From Roseovarius sp. MMSF_3281 (lineage in GTDB: Bacteria; Pseudomonadota; Alphaproteobacteria; Rhodobacterales; Rhodobacteraceae), in NCBI RefSeq assembly GCF_030733685.1, contig NZ_JASHIM010000009.1:1-64000 (forward strand): 64,000 nucleotides of DNA, read 5' to 3'. Under the pieces are notes generated by a model. The model saw only the letters and a list, made by a program, of their open reading frames with translations. It ran no database searches and was not told the DNA's origin. Positions 27,703 to 36,904 of the stretch are shown here, piece after piece. A program made the position numbers and the translations under genes. Numbering within the stretch: position 1 is the first letter of the stretch; each line of letters begins with the position of its first letter.

Positions 27703-28406
27703 ACGACTTGGCCGACATATTCGCCGAAGACACCATAGAGGCCATTGCGCGGGATTTGTTTCCCGAGGATGTGGCCGTGGGGTTTGCCTTTCCTTGGGGG
27801 GCGCCCGAAGGGATGTTGCCCGGTGAGCCCTCGGGCCTTGTGCGCCCGACCCAAAAGCGTTTGGCCGAGTTTGCCGCAGGCCGCCGCGCCGCGCATCAAG
27901 CGATGGAACGTTTGGGCGTTCCGGTGCGGGCGGTGGCCCATGGGCTGGATCGTGCGCCCGTTTGGCCACGCGGTTTGGTCGGCGGCATCTCGCATACCGA
28001 TACGCATTGTCTGGCCGTGGTGGCGCAGGATACGGATTACGCGGCGCTTGGTCTTGATCTGGAAGCCGACGAGGATTTGCCGCGCGACCTGATCGAGGTG
28101 GTCTGTACCCCGGCAGAGCGCGGGTGGCTTTCGGTGCAGCCTCATGAGGTTCGTGGTCGGCTGGCGCGGTTGATCTTTTCGGCCAAGGAATGCGCCTACA
28201 AGGCACAATTCGGCCTGACGCGGCAATTGATCGGGTTCGAGGCTTTTGAGATTACCCCTGACCTTGAGACCGGACAGTTCGAGGCGACCTTCACGCAGGA
28301 TGTCTTGCCGTTCACGCGCGGGGCCTGCCTGCATGGGCAGTTTGCCTTTGGCGGTGGTATTATCCTGACTGGCATGGCATTGCCGGGTAAGGATGCGGCG
28401 CGATAG
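27699..28406 (+). CDS. 4'-phosphopantetheinyl transferase (EntD/Sfp type)
   Basis: A 235-aa enzyme that transfers phosphopantetheine from CoA to the serines of carrier domains. LGLDLEADEDLP gives the Mg-binding Asp, and FSAKECAYKAQF matches the (W/F)SxKEs signature. The N-terminal RRAAHQAM and GGISHTD segments match the EntD subgroup. It overlaps the NRPS stop by 4 bases (ATGA), so the cassette brings its own activating enzyme for the PKS ACP and NRPS PCP. Confidence 0.93.
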   Translation: MNDLADIFAEDTIEAIARDLFPEDVAVGFAFPWGAPEGMLPGEPSGLVRPTQKRLAEFAAGRRAAHQAMERLGVPVRAVAHGLDRAPVWPRGLVGGISHTDTHCLAVVAQDTDYAALGLDLEADEDLPRDLIEVVCTPAERGWLSVQPHEVRGRLARLIFSAKECAYKAQFGLTRQLIGFEAFEITPDLETGQFEATFTQDVLPFTRGACLHGQFAFGGGIILTGMALPGKDAAR

Positions 28407-28439
28407 GTGTTACCAACAGGGTGAGCGGGGATTCGTGGC

Positions 28440-29396
28440 ATGGCTGGATGGCGGCGCAGGCTTTTATTGATACCCATCGCGGTTTTGGCCGCGGTGCCGT
28501 TCCTGCGCGATTGGTTCGGGCCGTCGAAACCTGACCCTGAGGCAGTGAAGGCCGCCTATGCCGCGCCCTTGGCTCCGCCGGATGGGCCTTTGCGTACCTA
28601 TCACCTTGGGCATTCCTTGGTTGGGCGGGACATGCCCGCGATGCTGGCGCAACTGGCCGGTGAGGGGCATGGATACGAGCTACAGCTTGGGTGGGGCACG
28701 TCGCTCAAGCATCATTGGGAAGATGACCTGCCGATCAACGGGTTCGAGCGCGAGAATAATCACCCCCGCTATCGCGATGCGAAAGAGGCGTTGCAGTCGG
28801 GGGAGTATGACGCGGTGGTTCTGACCGAGATGGTCGAGATCCGCGATGCGATCAAGTATCATGACAGCGGTGTGTATTTGCCGAAATGGGCCGCTTTGGC
28901 GCGTGAGGGAAACCCGGATGCGCGGGTGTATCTGTACGAAACATGGCATCCGCTGGATGACCCCGATAGATGGCTTGCGCGTTTGGATGCGGATTTGGCG
29001 CGCTATTGGGAGGATGGCGTTCTGCTGCCCGATCTGGCGGTGAATACACCGGACAGCCCGGTGCGGGTGATCCCGGCGGGGCAGGTCATGGCGCGCTTCG
29101 TGCGCGAGGTCGAGGCACAGGGCGGAATCGGCAATATCCGCACCCGCGAAGACCTGTTCGCGCGGGGTGAGGACGGCAGCCTTGATCCGATCCACATCAA
29201 CGATCTGGGGGCCTATCTGGTGGCGCTGACCCATTACGCGGTGCTCTATCACCGCTCGCCTGTAGGATTGCCGCATGAGCTGCGCCGCGCCGATGGCGGC
29301 GCGGCCATGTCCCCGGGTCCAGAGGCCGCGGCCCTGATGCAGCGGATCGTTTGGGAGGTTGTCACAGGCTATCCCAAGACCGGAGTGGCGCAATGA
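28440..29396 (+). CDS. SGNH-hydrolase-like protein, membrane-anchored
   Basis: A 318-aa protein with an N-terminal anchor or signal (RRLLLIPIAVLAAVPFL). A SGNH-like fold is suggested by YHLGHSLVG (GxSL in place of GDSL) and DPIHINDLGAYLVAL, the DxxH block V with Asp and His. The middle (AVVLTEMVEIRD, ARVYLYETWHPLDD) aligns with the N-terminal domain of the next protein, so the two are paralogues. SGNH proteins in glycan loci are often esterases or O-acyltransferases; which applies here is unknown. Confidence 0.7.
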   Translation: MAGWRRRLLLIPIAVLAAVPFLRDWFGPSKPDPEAVKAAYAAPLAPPDGPLRTYHLGHSLVGRDMPAMLAQLAGEGHGYELQLGWGTSLKHHWEDDLPINGFERENNHPRYRDAKEALQSGEYDAVVLTEMVEIRDAIKYHDSGVYLPKWAALAREGNPDARVYLYETWHPLDDPDRWLARLDADLARYWEDGVLLPDLAVNTPDSPVRVIPAGQVMARFVREVEAQGGIGNIRTREDLFARGEDGSLDPIHINDLGAYLVALTHYAVLYHRSPVGLPHELRRADGGAAMSPGPEAAALMQRIVWEVVTGYPKTGVAQ

Positions 29397-31831
29397 ACCT
29401 TGGCGCGATCCTTCTATCGGTGCTTTTGGTCGGCCATAGCCTGTTCGGGCAAACCGGCCCGCGCATGCTGGAACAGTTGTTGCAGGCCGGGGGGCATACG
29501 CCCGAGGTCACCGCACAGGTCATCAATGGCGCGCCCTTGCGGTACAACTGGGACAACGGCGCGGAGGCCAAGGGCGACAATGCCCGAGAAGTTTTGGCGC
29601 AGGGCGGTGTGAATGCCGTGATCCTGACCGAGGCGATCCCGCTTGCCGATCAGGTCAAGTGGAACGACAGCGCGGGGTTTGCGGGCAAGTTCCATGCCTT
29701 GGCGGTAGAGGGCAATCCCCAAGCGCAGGTATTCCTGCAAGAGACATGGCCGCGTGGCGCACCGGGGCCAGAGTGGCGCGCGGCGATTACCGCGCAGGCC
29801 GCTGATTGGCAGGGCATCGTTGACGCGGTGAACGCCGCGCGGGTCGACGGCAGCCCGGAAATGCGCCTTTTACCGGCAGGGCAGGCCATGCTGGCCCTGC
29901 ACGCGGCGATCGAGGCCGGGGAGGTTACGGGCCTTGAAGGCCTCGCCCCGCTTTTCGATGATGATATTCATCTCAGCGATCTGGGGCACTACTACGTGGC
30001 GCTGGTGCAATACGGGTTTGTCACCGGGCAAAGCCCCGAGGGTCTGCCACATCGCCTGACCAATCCTTGGGGCAAGGCCTATGATGCCCCGCCCGAGGAT
30101 TTGGCGGCGCAGTTGCAGGCGGTTGCGGCGCGCGTGGTTGGCGGTGGCGAAACAACCAAGCCAAGCCCGAAGGCGAAGAAAGTCCCCGCGCCGCAGGCCA
30201 AGGGCAATGTCGGAACCGGCCTTGCGGCGATCAATGATTGGTCCGTGCAGCAGCCATTCTTGGACGTGATGAAAACCGCGCGCCCTTGGATCGTGCATAA
30301 GCCGGGCCAATGGGGCGGTGCAGGGCATGATGAACTGATCGCAGGTGGGTATCTGGATGGCGATGGCTGGCCCAAGCGCTTGCCGCGCGAGTTGGGGACG
30401 CTGGGCACCCTGATCCTGACTGATTTGCCCGAGGAGGCGGGGTATACCGCCGGGCGTTATCAGCTGGCTTTCGAGGGCAAGGGGATTGTTGAGGTCGGGG
30501 GCCGTGCCCGCAACATCCGTTATGGCGATGGCGAAGTGCGGTTCGATTTCACCCCCGGCGAGGGGTTGGTGGATATTCGCATTCAACGCAGTAACCCCGA
30601 AGACCCTGTGCGAAATATCAGCGTCGTCAAGGAAGAGCACCTTGCGCGCTTCGAGGCGGGCGAGGTGTTCAACCCGCTATGGTTGGAGCGCTTGGAGGGG
30701 TTCAAACTGCTGCGCTTCATGGACTGGATGGAGACCAATAACTCGGAGATATCCCAGTGGTCCGAGCGGCCCAAGCCCGGGGATTACACCTATGCCCTGA
30801 AGGGCGCGCCCTTGGAGGTTATGCTGGAACTGGTGCGCGAGGTTGGGGCCGATGCATGGTTGAATATCCCGCACCGGGCGGATGATGAATACGTGCGCGC
30901 TTTTGCGGCGACGGTGCGCGAGGGTCTGCCCGAAGAGCGGACGGTTTACGCCGAGTATTCCAACGAGGTTTGGAATTTCTCGTTTGAGCAGGCGCGCTGG
31001 GCCGCTGAGCAGGCGCAGGGGCGTTGGGATGTCGAAGACGCGGGCGTGCAGTTCTACGGCATGCGCGCGGCGCAGGTGGCACGTATCTGGTCCGAAGTCT
31101 GGGGCGAAGGCGGGCCTACGCTTATCAATGTGATTTCCAGCCAGACAGGCTGGCTTGGTCTGGAGGAATTGGTGTTCGAGGCCCCGCTATGGATGGCCGA
31201 ACCCGATAGTGACGGTGTGCCGCCTTGGATCGCCTTCGATGCTTATGCGGTCACGGGCTATTTCGGCGGTATCTTGGGCACCGAGGCGCGGGCCGGGTTG
31301 GTGGCAGGATGGCTTGAGGAAAGCCGCGCGGCGGCCGAGGCCGAGGGGCGCGACAAGGGGCTGTCCGGTGACGCGCTTGCCGCGCATGTGGATGCGCACC
31401 GGTTCGATCTGGCCCTGCAAAAGGCTGGCAAGGAATTGCAGGCCGGTGCCCTGAGTGGGGATGCCGCCGATACGGTGGCGGACCTGATGGGCCGGGTGCT
31501 GCCATATCATGCCGAGGTCGCGCAGGCGCATGGCCTGCAACTGGTGATGTACGAGGGCGGTAGCCATGTGGTGGGCATTGGCCCGGCGGTGGATAACGCG
31601 GAACTGACCGCGTTTTTCCATGCCTTCAACTATTCGCCGCAGATGGCCGCGCTTTATGAACAGCTTTTCGCGGGGTGGCGTGACCTGACCGACGGGGTTT
31701 TTACCGCCTATGCGGATGTCTATGCGCCCACCAAATGGGGAAGCTGGGGGCATTTGCGCCATCTGGACGATGAAAACCCGCGCTGGTCGGCCCTGCGCGC
31801 GGCGCTGCTGTGTGAGGTTGGGTGTGAGTAA
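29393..31831 (+). CDS. SGNH-like domain fused to glycoside-hydrolase-like (clan A-like) domain
   Basis: An 812-aa protein. Residues 1-260 duplicate the preceding gene's SGNH-like domain (LLVGHSLFG near the start, LLPAGQAM, DDIHLSDLGHYYVALVQ). After a proline/lysine-rich linker (~260-285), a region of ~520 residues has features of a TIM-barrel glycoside hydrolase: LLRFMDWMETNN, VYAEYSNEVWNFS (Asn-Glu, the usual acid/base pair) and LVMYEGGSHV (candidate nucleophile Glu). This region resembles hypothetical cellulose-binding or cellulase-like proteins. No classical signal peptide precedes the GHSL motif. It starts with an ATGA overlap and may trim or modify the polysaccharide. The assignment of activity is inference. 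Confidence 0.7.
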   Translation: MNLGAILLSVLLVGHSLFGQTGPRMLEQLLQAGGHTPEVTAQVINGAPLRYNWDNGAEAKGDNAREVLAQGGVNAVILTEAIPLADQVKWNDSAGFAGKFHALAVEGNPQAQVFLQETWPRGAPGPEWRAAITAQAADWQGIVDAVNAARVDGSPEMRLLPAGQAMLALHAAIEAGEVTGLEGLAPLFDDDIHLSDLGHYYVALVQYGFVTGQSPEGLPHRLTNPWGKAYDAPPEDLAAQLQAVAARVVGGGETTKPSPKAKKVPAPQAKGNVGTGLAAINDWSVQQPFLDVMKTARPWIVHKPGQWGGAGHDELIAGGYLDGDGWPKRLPRELGTLGTLILTDLPEEAGYTAGRYQLAFEGKGIVEVGGRARNIRYGDGEVRFDFTPGEGLVDIRIQRSNPEDPVRNISVVKEEHLARFEAGEVFNPLWLERLEGFKLLRFMDWMETNNSEISQWSERPKPGDYTYALKGAPLEVMLELVREVGADAWLNIPHRADDEYVRAFAATVREGLPEERTVYAEYSNEVWNFSFEQARWAAEQAQGRWDVEDAGVQFYGMRAAQVARIWSEVWGEGGPTLINVISSQTGWLGLEELVFEAPLWMAEPDSDGVPPWIAFDAYAVTGYFGGILGTEARAGLVAGWLEESRAAAEAEGRDKGLSGDALAAHVDAHRFDLALQKAGKELQAGALSGDAADTVADLMGRVLPYHAEVAQAHGLQLVMYEGGSHVVGIGPAVDNAELTAFFHAFNYSPQMAALYEQLFAGWRDLTDGVFTAYADVYAPTKWGSWGHLRHLDDENPRWSALRAALLCEVGCE

Positions 31832-32666
31832 ACCCTTGGCCTCTGTCATCATCCCGGCCCATGACGAGGCTGGCTATATCGGAACCTGCCTGCGGGCGCT
31901 TCTGGCCTCGACCCCCGGGACTTACCGGGCCGAGGTTGTGGTGGTGGCCAATGCCTGTACCGATAGCACCGTCTTGGTTGCACAAGGCTTTGCCGAGTCG
32001 GCCCGTGCCAGGGGGTGGGGCTTTGCGGTGATCGACACCGAGACACCGGGCAAGCTAAATGCCCTGAACCTTGGCGAGGCCAGGGCCAAGGGCGATATCC
32101 TTGTCTACCTGGATGCCGATGTGATCGTCAGCCGGCCCTTGTTGGGGCAACTGGCCGAGGCCTTGAAGGGCCCTGCACCACTCTATGCCTCGGGCAGCCC
32201 CGAGGTGGCCCCGGCACAAAGCGGCTTTACCCGGGCCTATGCGCGGATCTGGCAGCGCTTGCCGTTCGTCACGACAGGCGTGCCCGGGTTTGGCGTTTTC
32301 GCGATGAACATGGCGGGGCGGGCGCGTTGGGGCGCGTGGCCCGAGATCATTTCCGATGACACCTTTGCGCGGCTGAACTTTGCCCCCGAGGAGCGCGAGC
32401 GGGTTTCGGCGCGCTACAGCTGGCCGATGATCGAAGGCTTCCGCAACCTTGTAAAAGTGCGCAGGCGGCAGGACGACGGGGTGGAACAGATCGCCGCCCG
32501 TTACCCGCAGCTTTTGCAGAACGACGATGTGACACCGCCCAGCAAGGGGGACGTGTTGCGGCTTGGGCTGTCCGACCCCGTGGGGCTTGCGGCTTATCTG
32601 GCGGTGAAACTGGCCGTAAAGACAGGCTTTGCCGATAACAAGCAGGCTTGGGCGCGGGGACGCTAG
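31824..32666 (+). CDS. GT2-family glycosyltransferase
   Basis: A 280-aa GT2 enzyme with ASVIIPAHDEAGYIGTCLRAL, VVVANACTDSTV, GDILVYLDADVIVS (DxD) and an ISDDTFARL acceptor motif. An N-terminal extension in the longest frame lies over the preceding gene; a GTG at 31824 with GAGG six bases upstream overlaps that gene's end by 8 bases and is preferred. Its TAG stop lies in a CTAG that also gives the stop of the convergent gene on the other strand. Confidence 0.85.
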   Translation: MSKPLASVIIPAHDEAGYIGTCLRALLASTPGTYRAEVVVVANACTDSTVLVAQGFAESARARGWGFAVIDTETPGKLNALNLGEARAKGDILVYLDADVIVSRPLLGQLAEALKGPAPLYASGSPEVAPAQSGFTRAYARIWQRLPFVTTGVPGFGVFAMNMAGRARWGAWPEIISDDTFARLNFAPEERERVSARYSWPMIEGFRNLVKVRRRQDDGVEQIAARYPQLLQNDDVTPPSKGDVLRLGLSDPVGLAAYLAVKLAVKTGFADNKQAWARGR

Positions 32667-33889
32667 GCCTCTGCCTGCTTGAAATGATCGGCCAGTTTGG
32701 CCGCTTCTTTGCCGACATCGTGCCGTTCCAACGCGCGGGCGCGGCCCGCCTTGCCCATCTGCGTTAGTGTTGCGGCATCGCATTGGGCCAGCTCATCCAC
32801 GGCTTGCGCCAAGGCCCCGGCGTCCCCCGCAGGCACAAGCCAGCCGGTTCTGCCCGGTTGCACCAATTCGGGAATGCCCGCGATATAGGTGGCGATCACG
32901 GGGCGGCCTGCGGCCATGGCTTCCATGATGACCATGGGCAGGCCTTCGGCGAAACTGGGCATTACAAGCGCCTGCGCGCGGGCAAGTTCGGCGCGCACCG
33001 CGTCCTCGGAAAGCCAGCCGGTCAGGGTGATGTTGCCCTCTAACCCGTGCGATTTGATCGCCGCTTCGAGTTCGGGGCGCATTTCGCCGTCACCCACCAG
33101 CACCAAATGCGCATCGGGGTGTTGTGCCACGATCTGGGCCATGGCCTCGACCAGCACCAGTTGCCCCTTTTGTTCGGAAAACCGCCCGATAGAGACAAGG
33201 CGCGGGGCACCGGGGGTGACGGGTACGGGCGCGGGGAACTTTCCCGGGTCAATCCCGCAATGCACCACCTTGAGGCGCGGCCAATGGGCCTGATCGACCC
33301 AGCGGCACAACTGGCTTCGGCCAAAGCTGCTGATGGCGACGGTGAAGGCGGCATTGGCCATCTTGTCACCCAAGGACAGGGCGTGGGGCGCGTCGAATTC
33401 CTCGGGGCCATGAACCGTGAAGCTATAGCCTGGTCCGCCGACGGTATGGGCCAGCATGGCAACGGTCGCCGAATTGGTGCCGAAATGGGAATGGATATGC
33501 GTCACACGCGCCTTGCCACAGCGGTTGGCGATATAGCAGCCTTCGGCGAAATAGATCAGGTGGCGCAAGCGGCCCAGGGGATGGCGCGCGCCCGCGCGCA
33601 GGGCTTGGCAAAACCCGCGCCGCCACGCCCCGGGCGCTTTCACCAAGCGCGACAGCATCGCGCCGCCAAGGGCCAGCGCGCCATGCTCCAGAACGTAGTG
33701 GGTTTTCGCCTCTTCCTCGTGGTCTTGTGGGTCGACCAGCGGCATTGTAGGCCGCCGCATGGCCAGCCGCAGGACTGGCGTGCCCGAGGCCTCAAGCGCG
33801 CGCACCTCGCGGCGGATAAAGCTGTGCGAGGGCTGCGGATAGGTATTGAGAACATAGGCAACGGTCACGAGGGCATCCGCCTTTGGCAT
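32663..33889 (-). CDS. GT4-family glycosyltransferase
   Basis: A 408-aa GT-B enzyme. VAYVLNTYPQPSHSFIRREVRAL is the N-terminal acceptor half. The C-terminal half has RLVSIGRFSEQKGQLVLVEAMA, LVLVGDGEMRPELEAAI and PSFAEGLPMVIMEAMAAGRPVIAT, the EX7E nucleotide-sugar motif. It probably adds a sugar in repeat-unit assembly. The start MPKADALVTV follows AAGGAAAG; the longer frame reaching into the flippase region is rejected. It is divergent from the flippase over ~200 bases. Confidence 0.93.
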   Translation of the reverse strand: MPKADALVTVAYVLNTYPQPSHSFIRREVRALEASGTPVLRLAMRRPTMPLVDPQDHEEEAKTHYVLEHGALALGGAMLSRLVKAPGAWRRGFCQALRAGARHPLGRLRHLIYFAEGCYIANRCGKARVTHIHSHFGTNSATVAMLAHTVGGPGYSFTVHGPEEFDAPHALSLGDKMANAAFTVAISSFGRSQLCRWVDQAHWPRLKVVHCGIDPGKFPAPVPVTPGAPRLVSIGRFSEQKGQLVLVEAMAQIVAQHPDAHLVLVGDGEMRPELEAAIKSHGLEGNITLTGWLSEDAVRAELARAQALVMPSFAEGLPMVIMEAMAAGRPVIATYIAGIPELVQPGRTGWLVPAGDAGALAQAVDELAQCDAATLTQMGKAGRARALERHDVGKEAAKLADHFKQAEA

Positions 33890-34086
33890 GGGGTCTTTCC
33901 TTTTCCTACCCGCTTTGAGCCTGTCGGGAAAGCGGCGGCGGATCGCGCGGCGCGACAGTGTTGTGAAGGTGGCGCAATTGTCGCCTGTGGTGGGCAAAAC
34001 ACCCTGAAAAATATTGGTTTTATTGACCACCCTGCGGGGCGCGCGTAGCCTGCGCGCATTCAACACCACGCTCGGAGCGCGCATAG

Positions 34087-35445
34087 ATGACCAGCCTGAC
34101 ATCGGCATTCCGGGGCAACCGGTTGGTGGCCCGCGTGCTGCGCAGTTCATCATGGCTGGTGCTGGGCTATGGCGGCAGTCAGGCGCTCAGGCTGGCCTCG
34201 AACCTGATCCTGGCGCGGCTTTTGTTCCCCGAGGCTTTTGGCCTGATGGCCTTGGTCAATGTGGTGACCATGGGCCTGATGATGTTCTCGGACGTGGGCA
34301 TCGGCCCGGCGATTTCGCAAAACAAGCGGGGCGATGATCCGGCGTTCTTGAATACCGCATGGACGATACAGGTGATCCGGGGCTTTTGCCTTTGGGCGGG
34401 CGCTTGCCTCTTGGCTTGGCCCATGTCGCAGCTTTACGATGCGCCGGAACTGGCTACCTATTTGCCGATCGCGGCGGTGTCCTTGATCCTTGCGGGGTTC
34501 AACCCGACGCGGATTGAAACCGCGCATCGGCATTTGCTGGTTGGTCGCGTGACGGTTTTGGGCCTGACCGGCCAGTTCATCGGTATACTGAGCATGATCG
34601 TTCTGGCATGGATCACCCAATCTGTTATCGCCTTGGTGATCGGCGGGGTGATCGGGGCGGCGGCGAAATTACTGCTGACGCATTTATTCCTGCCCGGCGA
34701 GGCCAACCGCTTTCAATGGGAGCGCGCGGCAGCCAAGGAGTTGATCCGCTTTGGCAAGTGGATTTTCCTAAGCACCGCCTTCTGGTTCGTGACCAGCCAG
34801 GGCGACAAGGCGATCCTGGGCAAGTTCCTGAGCCTTGAAACCTTGGGGATTTATAATATCGGCTATTTCCTGGCCTCTTTCCCGCTGCTTCTGGGGCATG
34901 CGGTGACACAGAAGGTCTTGATCCCGATCTACCGGGAAATGCTGCCGGCTGAGGGCTCGGAAAACCAGGAAAAGTTGCGCAAGATGCGGGTGGCGATGAC
35001 GGTGGGGATCATGGGGCTAATGGCCGTCATGGCCTTGGTCGGGCCGTGGTTGGTGGATGTGCTTTACGATGATCGCTATGTGCAGGCAGGGGGCATGGTG
35101 GTGCTGATCGCCTGTGCGCTTGTTCCGCAGGTCATCGGCGCAACCTATGACCACGCAGCGCTTGCCGCGGGGGATTCGAAGCGGTTTTTCGTCTTCTCGG
35201 GAACCCGGGCCGTTATTCAGGTGGCCGCGCTTTTGATCGGGATCACGCAGTTCGGGTTGCTGGGGGCCTTGGTGGCTTTGGGCCTCTCCGCGATCCTTGT
35301 CTATCCGGTTCTGGTCTGGCTGGCGCGGGTACACGGCGTATGGGATGCGGCCCATGACGCGATGGCGGCGCTTGCTGCGGCGGTGATCGTCGCCGGGGCG
35401 ATTGGGCTGCACCTTGATCCGATTTTGCAATTGGCCGCGCTTTAG
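34087..35445 (+). CDS. Polysaccharide flippase (Wzx/PST, MATE-like)
   Basis: A 452-aa polytopic protein with about 12-14 spans, typical of the PST oligosaccharidyl-lipid flippase family. The N-terminus (SSWLVLGYGGSQALRLASNLILARLLFPEAFGLMALV) and the SDVGIGPAISQNK segment are characteristic. It translocates lipid-linked repeat units to the periplasm. CGGAG precedes the ATG. With the Wzy-like and Wzz-like genes it completes a Wzx/Wzy pathway in this locus. Confidence 0.9.
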   Translation: MTSLTSAFRGNRLVARVLRSSSWLVLGYGGSQALRLASNLILARLLFPEAFGLMALVNVVTMGLMMFSDVGIGPAISQNKRGDDPAFLNTAWTIQVIRGFCLWAGACLLAWPMSQLYDAPELATYLPIAAVSLILAGFNPTRIETAHRHLLVGRVTVLGLTGQFIGILSMIVLAWITQSVIALVIGGVIGAAAKLLLTHLFLPGEANRFQWERAAAKELIRFGKWIFLSTAFWFVTSQGDKAILGKFLSLETLGIYNIGYFLASFPLLLGHAVTQKVLIPIYREMLPAEGSENQEKLRKMRVAMTVGIMGLMAVMALVGPWLVDVLYDDRYVQAGGMVVLIACALVPQVIGATYDHAALAAGDSKRFFVFSGTRAVIQVAALLIGITQFGLLGALVALGLSAILVYPVLVWLARVHGVWDAAHDAMAALAAAVIVAGAIGLHLDPILQLAAL

Positions 35446-35449
35446 CCGT

Positions 35450-36769
35450 TCACGCCTTGCCTTGCCGATCCTGATCTTTCGGGCGCTTGCGGGCGCGCTG
35501 TCGGTATTGGGCAAATCCGCGTTTGATCCTTTTGCGCCAATTGTCTTTCGGCTCCTTGATGGGTTTGATGTCCATCACCGGGATGGTGACCACGGGCGTT
35601 AACCCCACGCGTCGCTTCATCTGCTGGCTGGACCGGATCACCGGGTGGCGCAAATCCATGACAAACGCCAAGGCCAAACCAAGCAAAGCACTTCCAAACG
35701 TCCCCATGATAACCAGTTTCTTGCGGCTGGATGTCACCGGGTATTCCGGCAAGGCCGCCGGTTCGATCACGGTCAGGCGTTCGGACTGGCGCTGTTGTTC
35801 CAGTTTGAAACCGACTTCGGCTTCGGCGCGACGGGCACTGACCACGGCAAGCTGATCTCGAAGGTTCTGGCGGCGCCGCTCGAAGACGCCCAGTTCCCGC
35901 TCAACACGCGGAGAGCGTTCGATCGTGCGGCTGAGTTCCTCGGCCCTTGCTTCAAGCAGGACCTTCTGATTCTCGAAGGCCTGAATCTGTGCCTCGATCT
36001 CGCGGGTTTGGCGCGCAAGGGTCGTGGCCCTCTGGTTTTGGTCAAGTTGTGAAAGCTCTTGGCGCAGCGTGATGATCTCGCGTTCTATTTCAAGAATCTC
36101 ACTGCTGACGCTGGCGATCTGCGTCTGGCGGAATTCCAGGCTGCCGGAAATGGCAAGATTGTTGTCACGGCGATATGCCGTAAGGTCGTCTTCCAGTGTC
36201 TCCAATTCCGACAAAAGCTTGTCTTCTTCCGAACTAAAGAAACTGAGGGTTTCGCGCGCTTGTTCAAGCCGCTGATTGGCGCTGATTTCGATGGTCCGGC
36301 TGGCGAATTCATGCGCCACTTGCTGGGCCTTCTGGGGGGTGTCGAAGGTGGCGGTGATGGTGATGACCGAAACCGTGCCATCGTCGGCAAAGCCTTCTCG
36401 GGCGGCGGCAACACCATTGATTTCAACGGCCTCTCGAATAATGGCCACCTTTTCGGTTTGCGGCAGACCCTCCATGCCGCTGAAAAGATTATACTTCTCG
36501 GCCACATCCATCAGGTTGCCACGAGTCATGAGCTGTTGCTGGATCAACTGCAGACGCCGGGCCGAAGCGCGATCCACGGTAGATGGGGCCAATTCATCAT
36601 CGACAGTGGGCCGCTTGACCTGAATAACCTCGGACGAGCGGTAAAGATGGGTCTGCTGCATCGCGACATAAACAGCGGCCAAGGCACCCAGAAGCGTGAC
36701 AAGCAAAATGATCTTGATACGCCGCCGTATCAGATCAATGAATTCGTCGATGGAAATCAACTGCTCCAA
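35450..36769 (-). CDS. Wzz/GumC-type polysaccharide co-polymerase (chain-length determinant)
   Basis: A 439-aa protein with an N-terminal membrane span (IKIILLVTLLGALAAVYVAM), a long predicted coiled-coil region in the periplasm (~150-330), and a second span (KLVIMGTFGSALLGLALAFVM) preceded by PEYPVTSSRKK, the usual proline-rich Wzz element. The C-terminal cytosolic tail is very basic. It controls chain length with the CpsD-like partner. Translation starts at TTG with AGGTGA five bases upstream. An inverted repeat lies 53-74 bases upstream of the start. Confidence 0.88.
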   Translation of the reverse strand: MEQLISIDEFIDLIRRRIKIILLVTLLGALAAVYVAMQQTHLYRSSEVIQVKRPTVDDELAPSTVDRASARRLQLIQQQLMTRGNLMDVAEKYNLFSGMEGLPQTEKVAIIREAVEINGVAAAREGFADDGTVSVITITATFDTPQKAQQVAHEFASRTIEISANQRLEQARETLSFFSSEEDKLLSELETLEDDLTAYRRDNNLAISGSLEFRQTQIASVSSEILEIEREIITLRQELSQLDQNQRATTLARQTREIEAQIQAFENQKVLLEARAEELSRTIERSPRVERELGVFERRRQNLRDQLAVVSARRAEAEVGFKLEQQRQSERLTVIEPAALPEYPVTSSRKKLVIMGTFGSALLGLALAFVMDLRHPVIRSSQQMKRRVGLTPVVTIPVMDIKPIKEPKDNWRKRIKRGFAQYRQRARKRPKDQDRQGKA

Positions 36770-36821
36770 CTGTTCACCTGCCTTCTAGGCCGTTGACACA
36801 ACACGGCGCCCGGCGGATGGG

Positions 36822-36843
36822 TGGTTTACGGGCGTGTAAACCA
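36822..36843. promoter_or_regulatory. Inverted repeat upstream of the wzz-like gene
   Basis: A perfect 8-bp inverted repeat TGGTTTAC-N6-GTAAACCA, 53-74 bases upstream of the TTG start on the minus strand. There is no T-tract, so an operator is more likely than a terminator of the upstream CpsD-like gene. Confidence 0.45.
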
Positions 36844-36904
36844 TGACAAACCGGCAAAACTATGGCGTGTGCTTGGTTAATTTGTAGTCAGGGCAGGAAA
36901 AAAA

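Noticed and set aside
33890..34153. N-terminal extension of the GT4 gene
   Set aside because: The sequence before MPKADALV lacks family similarity and overlaps the flippase; a good ribosome site precedes 33889.
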